From positions 62,001 through 126,000 of the forward strand of contig JASCOV010000002.1 in the NCBI GenBank assembly GCA_029960045.1: a stretch of 64,000 bases of DNA, written 5' to 3'. The translations under genes and the position numbers were made by a program. Of the stretch, positions 7,965 through 16,439 are shown one piece after another. Each line of letters opens with the position of its first letter. Within the stretch, counting starts at the first letter, position 1. The stretch is from Flavobacteriaceae bacterium PS02293. GTDB lineage: Bacteria; Bacteroidota; Bacteroidia; Flavobacteriales; Weeksellaceae. The notes under the pieces were generated by a model. The model saw nothing but the letters and a program-made list of their open reading frames with translations, was not told the origin of the DNA and made no database searches.

Positions 7965-8716
7965 TAATTAAAAATTTTAGAATATTTGATAAAACCGTTG
8001 AATGCCCAATTCGCTGTGTAATACAATGATTTCAACGTCGAAAATTTCATATAATCTTTGTAAACCAAATATTGGTCTTTCATAATGCTTGATTTGTTTC
8101 GGGAAACGCTGTTTGGCAACATTCTATATTTTGATAAGGTTTTTTTTAACGGTTTTCCTTGCGGAATTTTCTTCAAAAGTTCCAGCCACATCACGTGGTC
8201 TTCGCGTTTTGTACCTTCAGGAAAGTAGAATTTCCCAACTCTTTTGGAATCATACATCGAGGCTAAAAGAGATAGTCTGCAGGTTTTCAAAAGATTATTA
8301 AAATTAACAATTGTGTCTGCTTCGAAATCGCCTAAAACAGGATTCAGATTTTCATCGCAACGGGAATAAGTGGAGTAGGCCAATTCTGCATTTTCGGATT
8401 TCATAAAATTGACCATTTCTTCAAGGAAATTTGGTTCCCAAAAATCGTCAGCATCCAGAAAAGTGATGAATCTTCCGTTTGCATTTTCCAAAGAAATATT
8501 TCTTGCGTGTCCAGCGCCACCATTTTTCTCCGCTTTGAAAACTTTGATTCGTGGGTCGTTTTGCTTTTCCAGAATTTGTACTGAATTGTCAGTCGAGCAA
8601 TCATCGGTAATCAGCCATTCCCAATCTTGAAAAGTTTGATTGAGGACAGAAGCGATGGTTTCATTCAAATATTTTGAAGAATTGTAACTCGGTGTGATGA
8701 TTGAAATTTCCGGCAC
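7964..8716 (-). CDS. glycosyltransferase family 2 protein
   Basis: A GT-A fold glycosyltransferase of 250 residues, probably cytoplasmic and membrane-associated, moving a sugar from a nucleotide sugar to a surface glycan. The N-terminus has the family start ISIITPSYNSSKYL, then DDCSTDN (38-44) and the nucleotide-metal motif FLDADD (86-91). The C-terminal region (WLELLKKIPQGKPLKKTLSKYR) matches the usual acceptor part, seen in LPS or capsule enzymes. The donor and acceptor cannot be told. It is the first gene of a two-gene unit with the protein at 7338. The gap upstream is packed with repeats. Confidence 0.88.
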   Translation of the reverse strand: MPEISIITPSYNSSKYLNETIASVLNQTFQDWEWLITDDCSTDNSVQILEKQNDPRIKVFKAEKNGGAGHARNISLENANGRFITFLDADDFWEPNFLEEMVNFMKSENAELAYSTYSRCDENLNPVLGDFEADTIVNFNNLLKTCRLSLLASMYDSKRVGKFYFPEGTKREDHVMWLELLKKIPQGKPLKKTLSKYRMLPNSVSRNKSSIMKDQYLVYKDYMKFSTLKSLYYTANWAFNGFIKYSKIFN

Positions 8717-8806
8717 TTGCGATTTTTTACAAAGATAAAGATATAGACTTTATTCAGATAATAGACTTTGAGATAATAGATAATAGATTTTTTGATAATG
8801 AAAACA

Positions 8807-8884
8807 CTTCGACTCCGCTCAGTGTGACAATTATTATCTTAATCGTACAATTTTAACATTGTCAGTCTGAGCGGAGTCGAAGAC
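8807..8884. repeat. inverted pair of CTTCGACTCCGCTCAG elements
   Basis: The 16-mer CTTCGACTCCGCTCAG at 8807-8822 has its exact reverse complement at 8867-8882. The pair is extended by TGTGACAA on one side and TTGTCAGT on the other. The stretch between is AT-rich and non-coding. The same pair occurs at 56393-56487, and a single arm lies in the gene at 59443. Confidence 0.75.
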
Positions 8885-8945
8885 TTTATCTTTTATATGC
8901 TTCACTTCTTTTTGAATGACAAATGCTGAATCGAAGCTAGAATCC

Positions 8946-9054
8946 GCAGCCCGACTTGAGCGGAAATCCTTTTTTGCTTCTACTCAATTTCTAATTTAAA
9001 CTGAAATCGTCTGCAAAAAAGATTGGGAGCGGAAGGCGGAAATAGCTGCCCAAA
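8946..9054. repeat. interspersed element, GGGCAGCT type, copy 2 (inverted)
   Basis: Read on the minus strand, the block starts GGGCAGCTATTTCCGCC; its first 21 bases (9051-9031) are identical to 42270-42290. It ends in the other shared end, GCAGCCCGACTTGAG (8946-8960 on plus). The central arms are CTTTTTTGC and GCAAAAAAG. With the pair at 8807 it fills the 451-base gap 8717-9167, leaving only the leuS promoter. Confidence 0.75.
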
Positions 9055-9093
9055 TAATTATTATTGTTGAAAAGTAAATCCGAAAATTTAAAA

Positions 9094-9123
9094 TTGTCTA
9101 TTTATTCCAAAATCTTAACTTTG
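9094..9123 (+). promoter_or_regulatory. promoter of leuS
   Basis: TTG (9094-9096), a 19-base spacer and TAACTTTG (9116-9123) match the Bacteroidota consensus exactly. The box ends 44 bases before the leuS ATG. Confidence 0.8.
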
Positions 9124-9167
9124 TGAATCTTAAAAAAATTATTCATTACTAATTCTTACTTTATAGA

Positions 9168-11978
9168 ATGTTTTACGACCATCAGCAGATAGAAAAAAAG
9201 TGGCAGAAATACTGGGAAGACAACCAAACTTACAAGACTTCCGACTCAACCGATAAACCGAAATTCTACGTCCTCGATATGTTTCCGTACCCTTCCGGAG
9301 CGGGACTTCACGTGGGTCATCCGCTGGGATACATCGCATCGGATATCTATGCGAGATTCAAAAGGCATCAGGGTTTCAATGTTTTGCATCCGGTTGGTTA
9401 TGACAGTTTTGGACTTCCTGCTGAGCAATATGCAATCCAGACCGGAACGCATCCTGCAATTACGACTGAGCAAAATATCACGAGATACGAAGAGCAATTA
9501 AGAAAAATCGGGTTTTCATTTGACTGGAGCCGAGAAGTGAGAACTTCGGACGCTTCTTATTATAAATGGACGCAGTGGATTTTCATTCAGTTGTTTCATT
9601 CGTGGTATAATAAAGATTCAGACAAGGCAGAATCTATCGAAACCTTAATCAAACATTTTGAAGATAAGGGAAGTGAAGGATTAAATGCCAATCAAAATGA
9701 GGAATTAACTTTTACTTCAGAAGATTGGAAAAATTATTCTGATATTAATAAAGAAGAAATATTATTAAATTATCGTCTCGCTTTCCGTGCAGAAACGACT
9801 GTGAATTGGTGTCCAGCTTTAGGAACCGTTTTAGCGAACGACGAAATAAAAGACGGAAAATCCGAAAGAGGTGGTTACCCTGTTTTTCAAAAGAAAATGA
9901 TGCAATGGAGTATGAGGATTTCTGCATATTCGGAAAGATTGTTGCAAGGCTTGAAAACTTTGGACTGGCCTCAACCTTTGAAAGACGCTCAGGAATATTG
10001 GATTGGAAAATCTCAGGGTGCGCAGGTAAGATTCGAAACTGAAAACGGAGAAACGATTGAAGTTTTTACCACAAGACCTGACACGATTTTCGGAGCAACT
10101 TTTATGGTTTTGGCGCCGGAAAATCCTTTGGTTCAGAATTTAACAGCTCCAGAACAAAAAACTGAAGTTGACCAATATATAGAAGAAACTTCCAAAAAAA
10201 CAGAACGTGATAGAATGGCTGACGTGAAAAACGTGAGTGGCGCTTTCACGGGAAGTTATGCAATCAATCCGTTTACTGGGAAGAATATTCCGGTTTATAT
10301 TTCGGATTATGTGTTGATGGGTTACGGAACTGGTGCTGTGATGGCGGTTCCTGCGCACGATGAGCGCGACCATAGATTTGCGAAGAAATTTAATTTGGAA
10401 ATTATCAAGGTTGTTGAGTCTGATGTGGATGTTCAGGAAGAATCTTATGATTCTAAAGATTCAGTTTGTGTGAATTCTGATTTCTTGAACGGTCTTAATT
10501 ATAAGGATGCGAAATCAAAAATCATCGCTGAAATCGAAAATAAAGAAATCGGTCACGGAACAACGAATTACAGACAGCGTGATGCGATTTTCTCCAGACA
10601 AAGATATTGGGGCGAGCCGGTTCCTATCTATTATAAGGATGGAATGCCGTACACTTTGCCAAATTCCGCTTTGCCTTTGGAACTTCCTGAGGTTGAAAAA
10701 TATCTACCGACAGAAGACGGAGACCCGCCATTAGGAAATGCAAAAACATTTGCGTGGGACGAAGCGAATCAGAAAGTGGTTGACACAGATTTGATTGAAG
10801 ATAAAACCGTTTTTCCATTAGAATTATCCACTATGCCGGGTTGGGCAGGAAGTTCTTGGTATTTCCTAAGATATATGGACCCGAATGATGACTCTGTTTT
10901 TGCTAAAAAAGAGTTGACCGATTATTGGGGACAAGTTGATTTATATATCGGAGGAAGCGAGCACGCAACAGGACATTTATTGTATTCCCGTTTTTGGAAT
11001 ATGTTTTTGAAAGACAGAGGTTATATTGAACAAAATGAGCCTTTCCAGAAGTTGATTAATCAGGGAATGATTTTGGGGATGAGTGCGTTTGTTTATAGAA
11101 TTGACGGAACTAATCAATATGTTTCTAAAAATTTGATTGGCGAACATAAAACTCAAGCTATTCACGTTGATGTCTCTTTATTAAAAGGAACAACCGACGA
11201 ATTGGATATCGAAGCTTTCAAATCTTGGAGACCAGATTACGCGGATGCAGAATTTATTTTGGAAGATGGCAAATACATCACAGGTCGTGAGGTTGAGAAA
11301 ATGTCCAAGTCAAAATACAATGTTGTCAACCCTGATGATATTTGTAATGAATATGGAGCAGACGGTTTAAGATTGTACGAAATGTTCCTTGGTCCATTAG
11401 AACAATCCAAACCTTGGAACACGCAAGGTCTTAGCGGAGTTTATGGTTTCTTGAAGAAATTCTGGAATCTTTATTTCGATGGCGATACTTTCACGGTTTC
11501 TGATGAAGAGCCTACAAAAGCGGAATTCAAGATTTTGCATACTTTAATCAAGAAAGTGCTTTTTGATATTGAGAATTTTTCTTTCAATACTTCGGTTTCG
11601 TCATTTATGATAGCAGTCAATGAGTTACAGAAATTGAGATGTAATAAAAGAGTGATTCTTGAACCACTGGCAATAATAATTTCACCTTACGCACCACACA
11701 TCTGCGAAGAGGTATGGAATTTGCTGGGAAATAATTCGTCTATAGAGTTCGAGAAGTTTCCAATTCTTGATGAAGCTTATCTTGTAGAAGATGAGATAGA
11801 TTACCCAGTAAGTTTTAACGGAAAGATGAAATTCAAGATAAAATTAGGCGCTGACCTTGGAAAAGAGGAGGTGGAGAAAATTATTTTGGAAAATGAGGAT
11901 GCAAAAAGGCACTTGGATGGAAAAACGGTTAAAAATTTCATTTTTGTTCAGGGCAGAATCATTAATATTGTCTCATAA
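9168..11978 (+). CDS. leuS: leucyl-tRNA synthetase
   Basis: LeuS charges tRNA-Leu with leucine using ATP, in the cytoplasm. The 936-residue protein is a class I synthetase with the HIGH-type motif HVGH (48-51) and KMSKS at 711-715. The CP1 editing domain is inserted between them; TTRPDTIFGATFMVLAP and GYGTGAVMAVPAHDERD are its conserved threonine-rich and aspartate segments. The anticodon-binding and C-terminal domains follow. The start MFYDHQQIEKKWQKYW is the usual one. The length is near the Bacteroidota norm. It is monocistronic, with its own promoter. Confidence 0.98.
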   Translation: MFYDHQQIEKKWQKYWEDNQTYKTSDSTDKPKFYVLDMFPYPSGAGLHVGHPLGYIASDIYARFKRHQGFNVLHPVGYDSFGLPAEQYAIQTGTHPAITTEQNITRYEEQLRKIGFSFDWSREVRTSDASYYKWTQWIFIQLFHSWYNKDSDKAESIETLIKHFEDKGSEGLNANQNEELTFTSEDWKNYSDINKEEILLNYRLAFRAETTVNWCPALGTVLANDEIKDGKSERGGYPVFQKKMMQWSMRISAYSERLLQGLKTLDWPQPLKDAQEYWIGKSQGAQVRFETENGETIEVFTTRPDTIFGATFMVLAPENPLVQNLTAPEQKTEVDQYIEETSKKTERDRMADVKNVSGAFTGSYAINPFTGKNIPVYISDYVLMGYGTGAVMAVPAHDERDHRFAKKFNLEIIKVVESDVDVQEESYDSKDSVCVNSDFLNGLNYKDAKSKIIAEIENKEIGHGTTNYRQRDAIFSRQRYWGEPVPIYYKDGMPYTLPNSALPLELPEVEKYLPTEDGDPPLGNAKTFAWDEANQKVVDTDLIEDKTVFPLELSTMPGWAGSSWYFLRYMDPNDDSVFAKKELTDYWGQVDLYIGGSEHATGHLLYSRFWNMFLKDRGYIEQNEPFQKLINQGMILGMSAFVYRIDGTNQYVSKNLIGEHKTQAIHVDVSLLKGTTDELDIEAFKSWRPDYADAEFILEDGKYITGREVEKMSKSKYNVVNPDDICNEYGADGLRLYEMFLGPLEQSKPWNTQGLSGVYGFLKKFWNLYFDGDTFTVSDEEPTKAEFKILHTLIKKVLFDIENFSFNTSVSSFMIAVNELQKLRCNKRVILEPLAIIISPYAPHICEEVWNLLGNNSSIEFEKFPILDEAYLVEDEIDYPVSFNGKMKFKIKLGADLGKEEVEKIILENEDAKRHLDGKTVKNFIFVQGRIINIVS

Positions 11979-12272
11979 GTAAGCAATGAAAATTGCGTTT
12001 TTAAAACTTTAACAAAAATTTATTATATATTATAAATGTAATTATTGAATCGAATAACATAAAAATAATCCTTAATTTTTAGTTTTATTTTAGAATGTTT
12101 GGAAATTTTGATAATAAATTCATAAAAAATAAGTTTAATTTTAATAATATACAAATGTGGTCTCGATTGCATTGACAAAAAAAATAGAAAGTCACATTAT
12201 TTAGTTTGCATTTTTAAATAATTTGACTTTATTTTACAGAATAAAATTTAACAATTATAATTTAGTTTTAAT
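11979..12272 (+). other. AT-rich gap before the Ton motor operon
   Basis: A 294-base stretch without a credible reading frame, made largely of A and T with short A- and T-runs. It must hold the promoter of the exbB operon, but no clean TTG-N19-TAnnTTTG pair is visible; the nearest element is a TTTG at about 12220 followed by TTATTTTAC. No strong hairpin was seen after leuS. Confidence 0.4.
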
Positions 12273-13136
12273 ATGGAAATGAATGTTTCAAACACAGACG
12301 AGCAAGTAGTTGCTAGAAAAAAGGGAGGTCTTAATCCTGCGGTAATTATACCAATTTTATTCGCTATTGGTATTGCAATCTTTTTATTTGTATTAGGTAA
12401 CCCATCTAACTTTCAGGAAGATGCACGTACAGCTGGTACAGCTTCAGTAGCATTTGCTGATATCAAAGGGACAGAATTACATCCCCACGGATTAGGAGTT
12501 ATCTATATGGGAGGAGTTCTTGTTCCTGTTTTGATTACTTTTATGATTATCGTTATCGTTTTCTCTATTGAAAGAGCTATTGTTTTGAGCAAAGCTTCAG
12601 GAAGTGGAAACGTTGATAATTTTGTTGTGAAAATCAGAAGCTTACTTAACAAAAACCAAGTTGACGAAGCTCTAGAAGAGTGTGACAGACAGCAAGGATC
12701 TATCGGGAATGTTGTGAAAGAAGGTCTTACGACTTACAAAGCATTAGCTCACGATACAACTTTAGACAAAGAACAAAAAATGGCTGGTCTTAATAAAGCA
12801 ATTGAAGAAGCTACAACTCTTGAAATGCCAATGTTGGAGAAAAACATGAACATTCTTTCTACACTAGGTACTGTTGCAACATTGGTAGCATTGTTGGGGA
12901 CTGTATTAGGTATGATCCGTTCATTCCAAGCGTTAGGAGAAGCTGGTGGAACACCAGATGCTGCTGCATTATCAATCGGTATCTCTGAAGCATTGATGAA
13001 TACAGCTTTAGGTATTGGTACTTCTGCAATCGCTATTATCCTTTATAACTATTTCACATCAAAAATTGATGGTTTGACTTACAAGATCGACGAGATCTCT
13101 ATGAGCATCCAACAATCTTTTGCTGAATTTCACTAA
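12273..13136 (+). CDS. exbB: MotA/TolQ/ExbB proton channel family protein
   Basis: ExbB forms the pentameric scaffold of the Ton motor in the inner membrane, using the proton gradient to energise TonB. The protein has 287 residues with TM segments at about 22-43, 75-105, 195-222 and 230-260. The last two carry the family signature (GTVATLVALLGTVLGMIRSF and ALGIGTSAIAIILYNYF). The cytoplasmic loop between TM2 and TM3 is helical and includes a segment like VKEGL. Downstream are two exbD genes and tonB in the same direction, so it is the first gene of a full Ton operon. A TolQ role is the alternative, but the tonB neighbour argues for Ton. Confidence 0.92.
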   Translation: MEMNVSNTDEQVVARKKGGLNPAVIIPILFAIGIAIFLFVLGNPSNFQEDARTAGTASVAFADIKGTELHPHGLGVIYMGGVLVPVLITFMIIVIVFSIERAIVLSKASGSGNVDNFVVKIRSLLNKNQVDEALEECDRQQGSIGNVVKEGLTTYKALAHDTTLDKEQKMAGLNKAIEEATTLEMPMLEKNMNILSTLGTVATLVALLGTVLGMIRSFQALGEAGGTPDAAALSIGISEALMNTALGIGTSAIAIILYNYFTSKIDGLTYKIDEISMSIQQSFAEFH

Positions 13137-13204
13137 GAAATTGAGCGTTTTATAAAATGTATTTTGCATTTTAAATTTCATCAAATAGTTAAATAGACAA
13201 AACA

Positions 13205-13810
13205 ATGGCGAGAATTAAACCAAAAAGACATGGTGTAGCTCTGGATATGACAGCAATGTGTGATGTAACATTCTTACTTCTTACATTCTTCATTATGACT
13301 ACCCAGTTCAAAAAGCCCGATGTGGCACAGATAAAACCGCCTTCTTCTATATCAGAGAAATTACTTCCTGATGCAAGTCTAATGACTGTAAGTGTTACCC
13401 CAAATGGCGTATTTTATTTTCAACCGGTAGATAACGGCACAGAGAAATTACAACTTTTGGAAAAAATGGGAGCAAAGTATAAAATATCTTTCACCAACCC
13501 AGAAAAAGTTTCATTTGCAAAATTAGAATCAGTAGGAGTGCCAATGGGGCAGCTGAAAAGTTTTTTGAATCTGCCTGCAGATAGACAGAAATCTTATGTA
13601 GCAACGGAAGGAATTCCAATGGATAGTACAAACAAACAATTAATAGATTGGGTAGAGCAGAGTTTAGCCGTTAATAATAACTATAAGTTAGCAATTAAAG
13701 GTGATGTTACTACAAAATATCCGAAAGTACAAAGTTTGTTTGAGGGTTTGAGAGATATTAAGTTTCTTAAATTTTGGTTGATCACATCACAAGAAGGCAA
13801 AAAAAATTAA
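13205..13810 (+). CDS. exbD: ExbD/TolR biopolymer transport protein (first copy)
   Basis: ExbD proteins sit in the ExbB pore with one TM helix and a periplasmic domain, and carry the essential proton-conducting aspartate. Here the TM segment is LDMTAMCDVTFLLLTFFIMT, with Asp20 as the likely conserved acid. At 201 residues it is longer than E. coli ExbD (141), the extra length being in the periplasmic part. It follows exbB by 68 bases and precedes a second exbD by 7 bases. The two copies differ clearly, so they probably form a heterotypic unit rather than being a recent duplication. Confidence 0.9.
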   Translation: MARIKPKRHGVALDMTAMCDVTFLLLTFFIMTTQFKKPDVAQIKPPSSISEKLLPDASLMTVSVTPNGVFYFQPVDNGTEKLQLLEKMGAKYKISFTNPEKVSFAKLESVGVPMGQLKSFLNLPADRQKSYVATEGIPMDSTNKQLIDWVEQSLAVNNNYKLAIKGDVTTKYPKVQSLFEGLRDIKFLKFWLITSQEGKKN

Positions 13811-13817
13811 TCAAGAA

Positions 13818-14360
13818 ATGGCAGAAGTACAAGTAAAAGAGGATTCCGGGAAAGGTGGCAAGGTCCGCTCGAAAAAGCAGAATCCACGTGTAGATATGAC
13901 ACCAATGGTTGATTTGAATTTCTTGATGTTGATGTTCTTTATGTTCACAACAACATTTAGCAAACCAAATGTGATGGATCTTGGTTTACCAGCGAAACCG
14001 GATAAAAATCAACCACCACCGCCTATAACAGAAATTAAATTAAGCAATTCAATTTCTATCGTTTTAGGAAAAGATAATAGAATTTTTTATCATCAGCAAG
14101 ATCAACAAGGTTTGAATGATCAAACTCTTATTGAGACCAATTTTGATAGAGAAGGGATTAGACAAGTAATCGAGAAAGCAAAAGCCGGAGCAGCTGATAA
14201 AGAAAAATTTACAGTGATTATAAAGCCAACGGATGATGCAGTATATAAGAATTTTGTAGATATTCTAGATGAAATGGCAGTTACCAAGAACGAAAGATAT
14301 GGTGTTACCGACGTCAAGCCTTGGGAGTTAGCTATTTACAAAAAGAAAGTTGGGGAATAA
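13818..14360 (+). CDS. exbD: ExbD/TolR biopolymer transport protein (second copy)
   Basis: A 180-residue ExbD. A basic cytoplasmic tail (about residues 1-24) is followed by the TM helix VDMTPMVDLNFLMLMFFMF with the conserved Asp32, then a periplasmic domain with a proline-rich linker (KNQPPPPITE). It resembles the upstream copy at the TM helix but differs in the tail and periplasmic part. Its stop is 37 bases before the tonB ATG. Doubled exbD genes are common in Bacteroidota Ton operons. Confidence 0.9.
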   Translation: MAEVQVKEDSGKGGKVRSKKQNPRVDMTPMVDLNFLMLMFFMFTTTFSKPNVMDLGLPAKPDKNQPPPPITEIKLSNSISIVLGKDNRIFYHQQDQQGLNDQTLIETNFDREGIRQVIEKAKAGAADKEKFTVIIKPTDDAVYKNFVDILDEMAVTKNERYGVTDVKPWELAIYKKKVGE

Positions 14361-14397
14361 TTTTCTCTCTACAAATATCATATTTAAAATATCAAAA

Positions 14398-15219
14398 ATG
14401 GCAGACGACAATTTGAATTACAATCCAACTCTTGATGAGATTGTATTTGAAAAGAGAAATAAAGAATATGGGGCTTATGATCTTAGGACTGCATATCCTA
14501 AGTTACTTACAAGATCTTTCTTAATAGGTACAGCTTTATTTCTTCTTCTTGCGATTTCGCCTCTTATTTATCTTAAGATTCAGCAAATGAATGCTAGAGA
14601 TGCTGTAGAAGTAGATGCAAAGTTGGTAGATATCTTGGAAGATACTCCTATCATAGAACAACCGAAAGAAGAAGAACCACCTCCACCACCTCCACCAAAA
14701 GAGGAAGAGAAGCAGGAGATCATTCAGAACGTAGTTCCAGAACCTAAAAGAGCTCCGAAAATCGAGACTCCACCACCACCAATTTCAAAACAATTGGAGA
14801 CGACAACTGGTTTGGTTGCTCAGGAAGGTGTGAAAACTCCGGTTTATGCACCACCTCCACCACCTGTTACAGGTAAAGGAGTAACAGCTGAGGTTAAGCC
14901 TGTAACTAACGAGGTTTATGAATCTGTAGATCAAAATGCAGAATTCCCTGGTGGAACTAACTCATTCAGAACCAAATTCAGTAATAATTTTGATTCTGGA
15001 AGTTTGGAAGGTGAAGGTACTTTGAAAACTGAGATTACATTCGTTGTAGAGAAAGACGGTTCATTAACGCAAGTTAAAGCAACAGGTCCTAACTCAGATT
15101 TCAACAGAGAAGCTGAATCTACAGTTAAAGGAATCAAAACTAAATGGACTCCAGGTAAAGTTAACGGACAGCCTGTAAGATCTAGATTTAGATTCCCAGT
15201 TACAATGAATTTCCAATAA
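14398..15219 (+). CDS. tonB: energy transducer TonB
   Basis: TonB spans the periplasm and passes the motor's energy to outer-membrane SusC-type and siderophore receptors. The 273-residue protein has the Bacteroidota N-terminus LDEIVFEKRNKEYGAYDLR, one TM helix (about 38-58), a Pro/Glu/Lys linker (EEEPPPPPPPKEEEK and a second PPPPP block), and a C-terminal TonB domain (EFPGGTNSF..., then KTKWTPGKVNGQPVRSRFRFP). The ATG at 14398 is chosen because an upstream in-frame ATG at 14350 lies inside exbD and adds no family sequence. A terminator follows at 15245. Confidence 0.94.
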   Translation: MADDNLNYNPTLDEIVFEKRNKEYGAYDLRTAYPKLLTRSFLIGTALFLLLAISPLIYLKIQQMNARDAVEVDAKLVDILEDTPIIEQPKEEEPPPPPPPKEEEKQEIIQNVVPEPKRAPKIETPPPPISKQLETTTGLVAQEGVKTPVYAPPPPPVTGKGVTAEVKPVTNEVYESVDQNAEFPGGTNSFRTKFSNNFDSGSLEGEGTLKTEITFVVEKDGSLTQVKATGPNSDFNREAESTVKGIKTKWTPGKVNGQPVRSRFRFPVTMNFQ

Positions 15220-15244
15220 GGAATAAAATAGTAATGTATTATAC

Positions 15245-15276
15245 AAAAGAGAAGTTTTTATAACTTCTCTTTTTTT
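15245..15276 (+). terminator. rho-independent terminator after tonB
   Basis: The stem AGAGAAGTT/AACTTCTCT (15248-15256 with 15262-15270) has a 5-base loop and is followed by seven T. It ends the exbB-tonB operon just before the small membrane protein. Confidence 0.9.
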
Positions 15277-15291
15277 ATTAAATTTGTTTTT

Positions 15292-15480
15292 ATGTATAAA
15301 TGGCTTTCTTTAATTGTAGGATTTTTCTACATCGCATTTGGTGTTTTTATTTTAGTTTACAGATATAAGCAGATTACAGAATCCGATATCGCTTATCCTT
15401 TAGGTGCATTACTTTTAGTTTACGGTATTTTTAGGTTTGTGAGAGCAATAATTGTACTCAAAAATGATAAATCAGAATGA
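15292..15480 (+). CDS. small two-helix membrane protein
   Basis: A 62-residue protein with two predicted TM helices (about 5-22 and 35-53) joined by a short loop (RYKQITESD) and ending in a charged tail (KNDKSE). It resembles the many small uncharacterised membrane proteins next to Ton clusters in this phylum, and no function is known to me. Its stop overlaps the start of the PstS-like gene by 4 bases (ATGA), so the two are translationally coupled. The ATG lies 16 bases after the tonB terminator, so transcription may depend on leakage through it or a local promoter. Confidence 0.7.
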   Translation: MYKWLSLIVGFFYIAFGVFILVYRYKQITESDIAYPLGALLLVYGIFRFVRAIIVLKNDKSE

Positions 15481-16343
15481 AAAAAATATTTTTTCTGATC
15501 ATCGCAAGTTTTGCTTTGATCTATTCGTGTTCAAAAGATAAGGATATAGATAATCCTAATAAAGGCGAAATTACGATAGAAGCCGATGAATCTTTCAAAA
15601 GTGTTGCAGAAGCATTAGTTGAAAGATACACTGCACTCAATCCAAAGACAAAAATTAATCTGGTTATTAAGAAAGAAGATTTAGGTCTTCTGGATCTGTT
15701 GGATAAGAAAGCACGTGTAATTATTATGTCTAGGGAACTTTCCAAAAAAGAAAAAGAAGCTTATGACAAAAAAATAGATCTTCCATGGAAACCTGCAAAA
15801 TTCGCGGCAGACGCTGTCCTTTTCGTAGTTCCAAAAGATTCACCTTTAGAATCTATTTCGATAGAAGAGATTTACAGTGAATTGAATTCCGATAAAAAGA
15901 GATTAATTTTTGATGGTGTTAATTCCAGTAATTTAAATTTTATCGCTCAAAAGTTTAATAAAAATCCTTCTGAATTAAAGTTTTCTATCATCAATGGAAA
16001 CGAAAATGTAGCCGAACAACTTAAAAATTACCCAGATAAAATTGGTGTTATTAGTTATAATACGATTAGCAGACCTTTCGGAATAGAAGCAGAAAAACTT
16101 AGAAATGAACTGAAAGTGCTTAAGGTTATAAAAAATAATAAAGCTTATGATGTTTCTACTGATACATTGAAAGATATGAGTTATCCCTTTACCCGAGTTT
16201 TATATTTCATTACCAATGAAGCTTATTATGGTTTAGGAAATGGTTTCATTAGATTTTCTTGCCAGCAATTGGGTCAGATTATTGTAGAAAAAGAAGGACT
16301 ACAACCTTACAATATTTTTAAAAGGGAAGTTCAAATGAGATAA
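15477..16343 (+). CDS. PstS-like substrate-binding lipoprotein
   Basis: A 288-residue periplasmic binding protein related to PstS phosphate-binding proteins. The signal ends in a lipobox with Cys18 (ALIYSC). The mature part has the PBP fold pattern: an early GEITIEADESFKSVAEALVERY, VIIMSREL, and a C-terminal segment (YPFTRVLYFITNEAYYGLGNGFIRFSCQQLGQ) like the PstS end. No pstC, pstA or pstB is adjacent, so it is unlikely to serve a classical Pst importer. Its place after the Ton operon hints at a link to outer-membrane transport, which is inference. Confidence 0.82.
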   Translation: MKKIFFLIIASFALIYSCSKDKDIDNPNKGEITIEADESFKSVAEALVERYTALNPKTKINLVIKKEDLGLLDLLDKKARVIIMSRELSKKEKEAYDKKIDLPWKPAKFAADAVLFVVPKDSPLESISIEEIYSELNSDKKRLIFDGVNSSNLNFIAQKFNKNPSELKFSIINGNENVAEQLKNYPDKIGVISYNTISRPFGIEAEKLRNELKVLKVIKNNKAYDVSTDTLKDMSYPFTRVLYFITNEAYYGLGNGFIRFSCQQLGQIIVEKEGLQPYNIFKREVQMR

Positions 16344-16439
16344 CCCAATTTTTAATATTTATTTAACAGAAGAATTAAATATAATTATCTATTTTGGTCT
16401 AAATATTGTCGATAAAACCAAAATTTATCAGTTAAGAAA

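Noticed and set aside
15477..16343. Part of a phosphate importer operon
   Set aside because: No pstC, pstA, pstB or phoU nearby; the neighbours are Ton genes and a TPR protein.
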